Source: JAQUGA01 sp964521105
GTDB lineage: Bacteria > Bacteroidota > Bacteroidia > Bacteroidales > WCHB1-69
Assembly: GCA_964521105.1 (NCBI GenBank)
Contig: CAZFPO010000149.1
Coordinates: 1-6,039 of the forward strand
Reading direction: 5' to 3'
Length of the DNA: 6,039 nt
The translations under genes and the position numbers were made by a program. Under the pieces are notes generated by a model. That model saw only the letters and a program-made list of their open reading frames with translations. It was not told where the DNA came from and did no database searches. Within the stretch, counting starts at the first letter, position 1. The number at the start of each line of letters is the position of its first letter. Positions 1 through 5,953 of this stretch are shown here, one piece after another.

Positions 1-34
1 TTTTCCGAATTTCTAATTGTTTTATCATTTTTAT

Positions 35-47
35 CAGCCTAAGGCTG
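35..47. repeat. Short GC-rich hairpin, CAGCC-TAA-GGCTG
   Basis: A perfect 5-bp inverted repeat, CAGCC and GGCTG, surrounds a 3-base loop. It is the left edge of a GC-rich patch in otherwise AT-rich intergenic DNA and lies 20 bases before a second, larger palindrome. No T-run follows on the + strand. On the minus strand the flank reads GATAAAAATG, so it is not a clear terminator either way. It is best seen as part of a repeat unit together with the 68-83 palindrome. Confidence 0.4.
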
Positions 48-67
48 GCACGCCACCGTCTTGCCGC

Positions 68-83
68 TCCGCCAGCTGGCGGA
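68..83. repeat. Perfect 16-bp palindrome, TCCGCCAGCTGGCGGA
   Basis: The sequence is identical to its own reverse complement over 16 bases, 12 of which are G or C. It sits inside the GC-rich patch, between an intergenic edge and a gene pointing towards it. A palindrome with no loop is more like a protein-binding site or the core of a REP-like dispersed element than a transcription terminator. I believe similar CCGCCAGCTGGCGG sequences recur in intergenic DNA of Bacteroidota genomes, but that is from memory and was not tested. Confidence 0.55.
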
Positions 84-134
84 TTGCCATTGCCACCTCA
101 CGAATTGAGCAATTTTAGTGTTTTTAGATTTTAA

Positions 135-192
135 AGGAATCCTCACTCCGTTCGGTTGTATCTATTTGATTACGCTATCGCGGTGTGTTCCT
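135..192. repeat. Imperfect long inverted repeat, possible repeat-element arms
   Basis: The left arm is AGGAA (135-139) then CACTCCG (144-150). The right arm is CGGTGTG (181-187) then TTCCT (188-192). The outer 5 bp pair perfectly. The inner 7 bp pair with one T/T mismatch, and a 4-base bulge lies on the left. About 30 bases separate the arms. The shape would fit a structured RNA or a small non-autonomous repeat. With one copy in view neither can be shown. Confidence 0.3.
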
Positions 193-291
193 ATGTTTGT
201 ATATACTAGTAAGCAAAAATTTTTCAAACTGTCATTCACTCTTTATTTTCAAAATTTTGAATATCTTCTCGGAAAGACAATATTTTTTATT

Positions 292-324
292 TTTTGAGGG
301 GAATCTCTTCAAAAGAAAATTTTT
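292..324 (+). terminator. Possible + strand terminator-like hairpin
   Basis: TTTTGAGGGG (292-301), loop AAT, and CTCTTCAAAA (305-314) form a 10-bp RNA stem on the + strand, of which two pairs are G-U. A T5 run follows at 320-324, after a GAAAA spacer. The minus-strand RNA would have A-C clashes at the G-U positions, so the structure favours + strand transcripts, for instance one ending from a gene left of the window. The spacer before a short T-run and the AT-rich stem make it a weak terminator candidate. Confidence 0.3.
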
Positions 325-392
325 CGGAGTATTTTATGTTTGAAATTGGCATAAACGAGTCTGTTTATTTCACTGAATTGTAATGAAATTTT

Positions 393-417
393 AAAAAAAT
401 AACAATTAAAAAAATTG
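393..417 (-). terminator. Weak terminator-like sequence after the PhzF-family gene
   Basis: Read on the minus strand, CAATT, a T5 loop and AATTG form a 5-bp stem followed by TTA and a run of seven T (393-399). It lies 35 to 59 bases beyond the stop codon of the minus-strand gene, which is the right place for its terminator. The stem is short and almost all A-T, so the T-run is the more persuasive half of the signal. Confidence 0.22.
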
Positions 418-451
418 AATCAACCTCTTTCTATTATAAAACCTGAAAACG

Positions 452-1246
452 TTATAAAAATTCAGTATTAAGTGTAAATGTTGAAAATGTTTTGGCATAC
501 CCACTAATTTCTACTCGGTTTCCTTTATCAACACAAAACAATGTACCTTGACGTTCGGATAACTGCTTCGCGATTAAGGTTTTTTTCTTTAATTTTTCGC
601 CCCAGTATGGAATTAAGGAGCAATGAGCTGAACCAGTAACAGGATCTTCTAAAATGGAAGATTGAGGAGTGAAATATCTTGAAACAAAATCGCAATCATC
701 ACCTTTGGCGGTTACAATAACTCCACCCGGATCTAAATTAATTTGGTCAAAAATTGATGTATTGATGATGATTTTTTTAATGTCCTCTTCTGATTCGTAA
801 ACTAAAACATAATCTCTTGATTTTAATATTTCTGTAGGTTTTATGTTTATTGAATTAAGAATAATTTCTGATATATCCGAGCTGATAGGTTTTCTTGACG
901 GTAAATCCAAGCTGTATAAATTTTGATTTACGTTTACCAATAATTCGCCACTTAACGTATCAAATTTTAGACAATTTTCGGGATGGTTTAGTATTGTTTT
1001 AAGAACATGAGCTGTGGCTAGCGTTGCGTGTCCACATAAATCCATTTCAATTTCGGGAGTAAACCATCGCAAATGAAAATGAGTACCTTTTTGAATAAAA
1101 AAAGCGGTTTCTGAAACGGCATTTGCTTTAGCTATTTTTAATAATAAATCATTTTCGAGCCAATATTGTAATTCAACAACACAGGCTGGATTACCACCCT
1201 CAAGCTGCTCGGTGAATGCATTTATTTGATAAACAATAAGTTCCAT
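452..1246 (-). CDS. PhzF-family isomerase/epimerase-like protein
   Basis: This is a complete 264-residue member of the PhzF family (phenazine biosynthesis PhzF, diaminopimelate epimerase-like fold), close to the family's usual 260-300 residues. The N-terminal half carries VYQINAFT (5-12), GGNPACVV (17-24), the SET motif at 45-47 whose Glu46 corresponds to the general acid/base Glu45 of PhzF, and DLCGHATLA (69-77). The second half mirrors this with EDPVTGSAH (200-208), the second active-site loop. It has no signal peptide or membrane segment, so it should be cytoplasmic. No other phenazine genes are nearby. Most family members outside phenazine clusters act on unknown substrates, so phenazine production should not be inferred. 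It is transcribed alone, divergently from the operon to the right. The ATG at 1244-1246 gives the family's exact N-terminus but has no Shine-Dalgarno match upstream, which is normal in Bacteroidota. Family assignment is sure; the substrate is not. Confidence 0.95.
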   Translation of the reverse strand: MELIVYQINAFTEQLEGGNPACVVELQYWLENDLLLKIAKANAVSETAFFIQKGTHFHLRWFTPEIEMDLCGHATLATAHVLKTILNHPENCLKFDTLSGELLVNVNQNLYSLDLPSRKPISSDISEIILNSINIKPTEILKSRDYVLVYESEEDIKKIIINTSIFDQINLDPGGVIVTAKGDDCDFVSRYFTPQSSILEDPVTGSAHCSLIPYWGEKLKKKTLIAKQLSERQGTLFCVDKGNRVEISGYAKTFSTFTLNTEFL

Positions 1247-1272
1247 AATTGAAATTTTTAAGTATTCTTACT

Positions 1273-1287
1273 ACTCATCTGATGAGT
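1273..1287. promoter_or_regulatory. 15-bp palindrome, candidate operator for the PhzF-family gene
   Basis: ACTCATC and GATGAGT are perfect 7-bp inverted arms around a single central T. The site lies 27 to 41 bases upstream of the ATG of the minus-strand gene and just downstream of the promoter-like pair at 1291-1320, so it would overlap the predicted transcription start. Placement and symmetry are typical of a repressor operator, but no regulator gene is in view. A hairpin in RNA is unlikely because the centre is too tight. Confidence 0.35.
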
Positions 1288-1290
1288 TGC

Positions 1291-1320
1291 GTAAATTAAA
1301 ATACAATATTACAACATCAA
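1291..1320 (-). promoter_or_regulatory. Weak Bacteroidota-type promoter candidate for the PhzF-family gene
   Basis: On the minus strand, TTG (1320-1318) is followed after 19 bases by TAATTTAC (1298-1291). The Bacteroidota sigma-ABfr consensus is TTG, about 19-21 bases, then TAnnTTTG. The spacing fits and four of the six fixed bases of the -7 element match. The predicted start would fall near 1284, giving a leader of about 38 bases. In DNA this AT-rich such matches occur by chance, so the call is tentative. Confidence 0.2.
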
Positions 1321-1421
1321 CTTTAGTTAGTGTTAAAAAGTGGAGCCTTTTTTTTAAAATTCAACATTTCATACCTAACGGCAAGAATTTTCAGGTATCT
1401 TTTAGGGTTTTTCCGATATCA

Positions 1422-1436
1422 TGTCCCTTCGGGACA
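1422..1436. repeat. TGTCCC-TTC-GGGACA hairpin
   Basis: A perfect 6-bp inverted repeat with a 3-base loop stands out as a GC-rich island in AT-rich DNA. No T-run follows it on either strand, so it is not a standard intrinsic terminator. It lies about 35 bases before the point where the T9SS-domain relic becomes readable and could mark a junction or a dispersed repeat inserted there. Confidence 0.4.
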
Positions 1437-1468
1437 GTTATTGAATAAAACAAAAAAATAAAGCATAA

Positions 1469-1567
1469 TTTTTTATTGCTGGTGCTACAATCACAAAAGG
1501 ATTGTATCTTTATCGCTTGAAAATTGGCGAAGTAATTTATACCGGTAAAATTGTAATTTCAAACTAA
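1469..1567 (+). pseudogene. Relic of a T9SS-substrate C-terminal sorting domain
   Basis: From 1469 to the TAA at 1565-1567 one frame reads 32 residues. They include AGATITKGLYLYRL, then KIGEVIYTGKIVISN, then stop. This resembles the end of type A T9SS sorting domains (pattern roughly KGxYxYxL, a short turn, then YTGKIVV), which direct proteins through the outer membrane in Bacteroidota. Upstream the frame is closed by stops at 1466-1468 and 1442-1444, there is no usable start, and no other frame restores the rest of the domain. The remainder of the gene is missing, so this is a 5'-truncated remnant. The stop lies 11 bases before the MBOAT start, suggesting that a gene for a secreted protein once preceded the operon. 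The match is by eye and the segment is short. Confidence 0.5.
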
Positions 1568-1578
1568 TATTTTAAGCA

Positions 1579-3003
1579 GTGATTTTTAGCAGTAGTGTAT
1601 TTTTAGTTTTCTTCTTACCCGCACTGCTCCTTTGCTATTACTTAGTTCCACGAAAGCTGAAAAATATAGTATTATTAGTTTTTAGCATCTTTTTTTATGC
1701 TTGGGGAGCACCAAATTTCATCTTTGTGCTTTTGGGAACTACCTTTGTCGATTTTCATCTGGTAAAATGGATGGATGCTTCCACGGATAAATGGAAACGG
1801 CGATTACTGTTGATTTGTTCGGTGAGTATAAATCTGGGCTTGCTGGCATACTTCAAGTACATGAATTTTTTTATTGGCAATTTTAATTCCATACTCGAAA
1901 TATCAGGAATTGGAGCTGTTCCATTGCTAAAAGTAGTAATGCCTATCGGAATCTCATTTTATACTTTCGAAACCATCACTTATGTAGTGGATGTTTACCG
2001 AAAAATACATAAACCTCTCAAAAATTTCTGGGATTACCAATTATATATTATTCTATTTCCTAAACTTATTGCGGGTCCAATTGTAAGATATCATGAAATT
2101 TCGGATCAAATTACCGACCGAAAACAAAACGACACTTTTGACAACCGCTTAACAGGATTTCTGCGGTTTTGCTTAGGGTTGGGTAAAAAAGTTTTAATTG
2201 CAAATACGGTTGGCGAATTTGCCGACACCATTTTTAGCACTAATCCCGAAATAATGAATTCACTCACCGTTTGGCTTGGTGTTTTAGCTTATACTTTCCA
2301 AATATATTTCGACTTTTCGGGATATTCCGATATGGCAATAGGTTTGGGATTAATGCTCGGCTTTAAATTTCCCGAAAACTTTAACAATCCGTATATTTCG
2401 CAAAACATAACCGAATTTTGGCGTCGTTGGCACATGACTTTGGGAAATTGGATGAGAAATTATCTGTATATTCCGTTGGGTGGGAATAGAGTTTCTAAAC
2501 ACCGTCTCTATTTTAATTTGGCTTTCGTATTTATAGTTTCTGGTTTTTGGCATGGAGCTGCATGGAATTTTATTGCATGGGGTGCTTATCATGGAATATT
2601 CCTAATTGCAGATAGATTGTTTTTAGAAAAATTACTGCAAAAATCAGGTAAATATATTTCTATTATTTTTACATTTATTGTGGTAATGATTGGTTGGGTG
2701 CTTTTTAGAGTAGAATCAATGGAACATTTTGCCACTCTTTTTGTGAAAATGCTTGCATTCGACTTTCATCCCGATTCATTCTTTGTTCAACAAAAAGTGA
2801 TTTATACTCTTATTATCGCTGGATTTTTCGCATTCTTTTGTTTTAATAAATTTACACAAAAAGTGCAAAATTACGTATATGGTTCATCTAAAAATTCCAT
2901 TTCGCATTTCGCATTCTCTATGTTAGCAATGATTTTAATGATTATATCGTTGGGAAACATTCTATCCTCTGACTTTAATCCATTTATTTATTTCAGATTT
3001 TAG
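1579..3003 (+). CDS. MBOAT-family O-acyltransferase (AlgI-like)
   Basis: This 474-residue polytopic inner-membrane protein belongs to the membrane-bound O-acyltransferase family, in the AlgI/DltB-like branch that passes acetyl groups across the membrane for O-acetylation of extracytoplasmic glycans. The family N-terminus, MIFSSSVFLVFFLP, begins exactly at a GTG start. An in-frame TAA two codons upstream excludes a longer form. Conserved blocks are PIGISFYTFETITYVVDVYR (122-141), FPKLIAGPIVRY (160-171), FDFSGYSDMAIG (244-255), FWRRWHMTLGNW (280-291), YIPLGGNR (297-304) and SGFWHGAAWN (321-330). His325 matches the catalytic His322 of Pseudomonas AlgI. GWVLFR (372-377) and the C-terminal PFIYFRF are also typical. 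About ten or more hydrophobic segments are visible. It lies three bases before its periplasmic partner, so the two are surely co-expressed. Alginate itself is not implied: no alginate polymerase or export genes are present in the window. Confidence 0.95.
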   Translation: MIFSSSVFLVFFLPALLLCYYLVPRKLKNIVLLVFSIFFYAWGAPNFIFVLLGTTFVDFHLVKWMDASTDKWKRRLLLICSVSINLGLLAYFKYMNFFIGNFNSILEISGIGAVPLLKVVMPIGISFYTFETITYVVDVYRKIHKPLKNFWDYQLYIILFPKLIAGPIVRYHEISDQITDRKQNDTFDNRLTGFLRFCLGLGKKVLIANTVGEFADTIFSTNPEIMNSLTVWLGVLAYTFQIYFDFSGYSDMAIGLGLMLGFKFPENFNNPYISQNITEFWRRWHMTLGNWMRNYLYIPLGGNRVSKHRLYFNLAFVFIVSGFWHGAAWNFIAWGAYHGIFLIADRLFLEKLLQKSGKYISIIFTFIVVMIGWVLFRVESMEHFATLFVKMLAFDFHPDSFFVQQKVIYTLIIAGFFAFFCFNKFTQKVQNYVYGSSKNSISHFAFSMLAMILMIISLGNILSSDFNPFIYFRF

Positions 3004-3006
3004 AAT

Positions 3007-4357
3007 ATGAAAAAAGCAAGCTTTTATATAATCCTTATCACCCTTTTTATTCCATTATTTGCGGGAATTTTTAAAATGATGAAAGAAAAACCACTCGAAG
3101 GAGCAGTTGAAAAACAAGAAATAAAAACCTTGAAATATTTTACATGGACACGATGGTTTGATGAACGTTTTCAAAAAGAAATGGAAAAAACTGCTTCCGA
3201 AAATACTGGATTTAGGAAGGAATTAATTAGAATTGCTAATCAATTAGATTTCAATATTTTCAAGCATTCAAACACTCGAAACGTTGTTATTGGGAAAGAT
3301 AATTATCTTTTTGAAAAAGGGTATATTATCGACTATTTAGGGCGGAATTTTTGTGGAGAAGATTACATTAAAGAACAATCAATGCGTATCAAGCGCATTC
3401 AAGATGAATTTTTAAAACAATATAATATTCATNNNNNNNNNNNNNNNNNNNNNNNNNNNNNNNNNNNNNNNNNNNNNNNNNNNNNNNNNNNNNNNNNNNN
3501 NNNNNNNNNNNNNNNNNNNNNNNNNNNNNNNNTGGTTAGCAACTGATACTCTCTTAAAATTCATAAAATCAACCACAAATTATGACATTGCCCTGCCCAT
3601 ATGGAAAAAAATTGATTCTACCGACTCTTTAAAAGATGTTGATTTTGACATCGAAAAATCAATGAATCTGCTTTATCCTTTAAAACATCAGGTTTTAGCA
3701 TATCCAACCATTGAATTTGACACTGTAAACAAGCAACGTCCTATGGTACTATCAATTGCCGACAGCTATTATTGGAGTGTTTTTGACAATAAAATTCCAC
3801 ATAGAGTTTTTGGTAATACCGATTTTTGGTATTATAATACCACTGTATTTCCTGATATATGGGGAGATAATGCCCGTTATGTGAAAAATTTAAACCAAAA
3901 GGAAGAAATTTTAAAACAAAATGTAATTCTTGTTATGTTAACCGAAATGAACTTATACCGTACCTTTTGGAAATTTGAAGACACCGCTGAATCTATCCTA
4001 AATATTAATCAAATTCCATCTGAATTATTTGTAACTTCACGAAATATTTTATTTAATGACAATCATTACAATGAAGTTTTAAACTATTCCATTACTCGAA
4101 ATCTTCCATTTGATGAATGTCTAAAAAAATTATCCACATTAATTATTCTTTCTAAATATCATCCAACTAATTACATAGCTAAATCTTTCTTAATTTTGAA
4201 TTATATTATTTACTTTAAATCCGATACAGAAATTATGCATTCAATCGAAGAAAAAGCAAAACTTAAAAAAATATCCATGGCACAATCCATTTTTGATGAT
4301 GCATTATGGTGCTATGAACAAGATGTAAAAATCAGTCAAAATAAAATCAATCAATAA
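3007..4357 (+). CDS. AlgX/AlgJ-like SGNH acetyltransferase partner, gene interrupted by assembly gap
   Basis: Two readable pieces belong to one gene. The first is 142 residues (3007-3432): a signal anchor at about 4-23, TGFRKELIRIANQLDF (67-82) and VVIGKDNYLFEKGYI (93-107), which is typical of the AlgX/AlgJ-like partner of MBOAT proteins. After the N run, the frame is open from the very first base (3533): it reads WLATDTLLKFIK, then MNLLYPL, and the SGNH-type VLSIADSYYW, whose Ser codon is 3764-3766. NTDFWYYNTTVFP and VILVMLTEMNLYRTFW follow. The ATG at 3662 is internal, and the TGA at 3544-3546 appears only if the gap length is taken literally. The protein should be anchored in the inner membrane facing the periplasm, where it transfers acetyl received through the MBOAT protein. 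The missing part should hold the Asp/Gly-x-His-Trp block with the catalytic His. The C-terminal tail, IEEKAKLKKISM to ALWCYEQD, is an extension beyond the SGNH domain. The stop abuts the next ATG. Confidence 0.85.
3433..3532. other. Assembly gap of 100 N
   Basis: Exactly 100 N is a standard placeholder for a scaffold join of unknown length. Both edges fall on codon boundaries of the surrounding gene (3432 ends codon 142, 3533 begins a codon), so the true gap should be a multiple of three and cannot be 100. From what I know of the family, about 65-80 residues are missing here, which would be roughly 200-240 bases. This is an estimate, not a measurement. Confidence 0.95.
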
Positions 4358-5938
4358 ATGCTTCACCATAGTTTTTTTGAAAATTATCAGATTATCCTTT
4401 TTTACACCTCCATTATTTTGATGGTGGTATCACTGGTTTTATTTCAATCCGAGCAGTACAAAATTTCAACCCTAATTTTATTTTCAGGCTCATTGTTACT
4501 TGGAATTTTTCTGGCTTCCATTAATCCATACTTAAATTATTGGGATGAACAATATCATGCTTTAGTAGCAAAAAACATGTTGGAACATCCTTTTACACCC
4601 ATGCTTTTTAAAAACCCTCAAGTTCCATACAATATTGAGTTGTGGACTGGGAATCATATTTGGCTACATAAGCAACCACTCTTTTTGTGGTTGATGTCGA
4701 TTAGTCTAAAAATCTTTGGTGTAAATGCATTTGCTGTCCGCTTTCCTAGTGTTCTATTTCACGCATTAACGATTTTTTTGATATACCGAATTGGCTCTTT
4801 ATCTCACTCAAAAAAACTTGGTTTTTACGCTGCTTTCCTATATACCTTTTCGTTTTACATGATTGAATTAATGGTTGGTTGTAAGGTTTGTGATCATAAT
4901 GATACAATATTTATCTTTTTTGCAACCGCTTCGTTCTGGGCATGGTTTGAATATCAAGAAAAACCTTCGTTGAAATGGATTATTGCAATAGGATTATTTA
5001 GCGGTGGTGCCATGTTGACAAAATGGCTTGTTGGACTTTTAGTTTATGCGGGATGGGGCTTAACTACTTTGCTGTCTAAAAATCTACGCTTTAATTTTAA
5101 CGCATACTTGCAAATCATTAAATCATTTGCGATTACATTATTAGTTTTTCTGCCGTGGCAAATTTATACGTTTATTACATTTCCTGCCGAAACGAAATTT
5201 GAATTTCAATACAATTCACGCCATTTTACAGAACCCATAGAAGGTCATGGTGGAGATTGGACTTTCCATTTTAAAAGTATAAATGCTTTATATGGTGAAG
5301 GTGACTTGGTTCCATGGATTATTTTAATTGGTTTAATTCTCTTGATTTTTTTATTGAAAAATAAGCAACATAAAATCTTTATTTTTGGAACAGTAATTTT
5401 AACTTATCTTTTTTACACTTTAGCAAAAACTAAAATGGAGTCTTTTGGATTAGTAGTTTCTATCTTCGTTTTTAGTGCACTATCTATGTTTTTTGTACAA
5501 TTTGAACAACTTCTTTTGAAAATTATTAAGAAAAAAAATATTGTTCTTTTTTTAATTACTCCAATCCTTCTCTTTACAGCTTATCTAAGTTTGAATTTAG
5601 AACAAATTCATTATAATCATACAATGTTAGTACCTGATAAAAATCCAACTCGAAATTTAAAAATGAAAGAACTCGAATTTATTAACATATTGCCAAATTT
5701 AGTTCCAGATACTTCCACAGTACTTTTTAACGCTCCTTACATGTCCGAAATACAAATTATGTTTTTCACAAATTACAAAGCTGTTTATCAACATATACCA
5801 AGTGAAACAGATTGTATAAATTTGATTCATAGTAAACAGAAATTTGTTGTTTTTGATAACGGCTATCAAGAAATGCCAGCTTATCTCGCCGAAAAAAATA
5901 TTCCTATCATCAAAAATCCATTATGGCCAATTTACTAA
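4358..5938 (+). CDS. GT39/ArnT-type polytopic glycosyltransferase
   Basis: This 526-residue inner-membrane protein has the pattern of GT-C fold glycosyltransferases of the PMT/ArnT type, which use polyprenyl-phosphate-linked sugars on the periplasmic face. After two N-terminal membrane helices (about 11-30 and 36-54), the first loop carries the catalytic acidic pair in NYWDEQYHALVAKNML (Asp63, Glu64). IWLHKQPLFLWLMSISLKIF (101-120) and RFPSVLFH (128-135) follow, matching the family's HKPPL block. A second acidic motif is DHND (179-182), preceded by a Cys-x-x-Cys at 175-178. GGAMLTKW (216-223) and LAKTKMESF (355-363) are further family blocks. About ten or more hydrophobic segments are followed by a soluble, probably periplasmic, domain from about 410 to the end. 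Its ATG directly abuts the stop of the SGNH gene, which indicates translational coupling. Context suggests it adds a sugar to the same surface glycan or lipid that is acetylated. The sugar and acceptor are unknown. Confidence 0.88.
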   Translation: MLHHSFFENYQIILFYTSIILMVVSLVLFQSEQYKISTLILFSGSLLLGIFLASINPYLNYWDEQYHALVAKNMLEHPFTPMLFKNPQVPYNIELWTGNHIWLHKQPLFLWLMSISLKIFGVNAFAVRFPSVLFHALTIFLIYRIGSLSHSKKLGFYAAFLYTFSFYMIELMVGCKVCDHNDTIFIFFATASFWAWFEYQEKPSLKWIIAIGLFSGGAMLTKWLVGLLVYAGWGLTTLLSKNLRFNFNAYLQIIKSFAITLLVFLPWQIYTFITFPAETKFEFQYNSRHFTEPIEGHGGDWTFHFKSINALYGEGDLVPWIILIGLILLIFLLKNKQHKIFIFGTVILTYLFYTLAKTKMESFGLVVSIFVFSALSMFFVQFEQLLLKIIKKKNIVLFLITPILLFTAYLSLNLEQIHYNHTMLVPDKNPTRNLKMKELEFINILPNLVPDTSTVLFNAPYMSEIQIMFFTNYKAVYQHIPSETDCINLIHSKQKFVVFDNGYQEMPAYLAEKNIPIIKNPLWPIY

Positions 5939-5953
5939 TAAAAAATATTTAAA

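Larger units (their letters stand above)
1..451. other. Intergenic region without a supportable gene
   Basis: No reading frame here resembles a protein I recognise. A frame stays open from position 3 to about 134 but is low-complexity (Pro, Leu and Arg rich across a palindrome) and has no start. The stretch is composed of a GC-rich patch (about 35-100) with two palindromes, an imperfect inverted repeat at 135-192, an AT-rich tract with an RNA hairpin at 292-314, and a weak terminator-like sequence at 393-417 downstream of the minus-strand gene. The GC-rich patch differs sharply in composition from the AT-rich surroundings, which suggests an inserted or dispersed repeat rather than a decayed gene. 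Confidence 0.6.
1247..1578. other. Divergent intergenic region with regulatory and relic sequence
   Basis: This gap separates the minus-strand PhzF-family gene from the + strand MBOAT operon, so promoters for both should lie within it. From left to right it holds a 15-bp palindrome (1273-1287), a weak minus-strand promoter-like pair (1291-1320), a run of eight T (1348-1355) with no stem before it, a hairpin at 1422-1436, and a relic of a T9SS-type C-terminal domain at 1469-1567. I found no convincing TTG/TAnnTTTG pair for the + strand operon. Confidence 0.6.

Noticed and set aside
1..28. Start of a minus-strand gene reading MIKQLEIRK at the left edge
   Set aside because: Nine codons cannot be assigned to any family and there is no supporting signal beyond the ATG.
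1..451. CRISPR array or tRNA in the left intergenic region
   Set aside because: There are no regularly spaced direct repeats and no cloverleaf-like pattern with a T-loop GTTCGAnTC box.
452..1246. Phenazine biosynthesis gene cluster
   Set aside because: Only the PhzF-like gene is present. Family members are widespread in bacteria that make no phenazines.
1348..1355. Run of eight T as a + strand terminator
   Set aside because: No stable stem precedes it, and no + strand gene ends nearby.
2350..2592. 80-residue open frame on the minus strand inside the MBOAT gene
   Set aside because: It lies wholly antisense to the most conserved part of the MBOAT coding sequence and resembles no protein family; it is a shadow of the real gene.
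3533..3546. Stop codon TGA at 3544-3546 ending the upstream half of the SGNH gene
   Set aside because: It appears only if the gap is taken as exactly 100 bases. In the frame continuing to the right it is not a stop.
3662..4357. A separate gene starting at the ATG at 3662
   Set aside because: The same frame is open and family-like from 3533, through WLATDTLLKFIK to MNLLYPL, so this ATG is an internal methionine of the gapped SGNH gene.
1579..4357. Alginate biosynthesis operon
   Set aside because: The MBOAT and SGNH pair is shared by many O-acetylation systems, and no alginate polymerase, epimerase or export gene is visible in the window.
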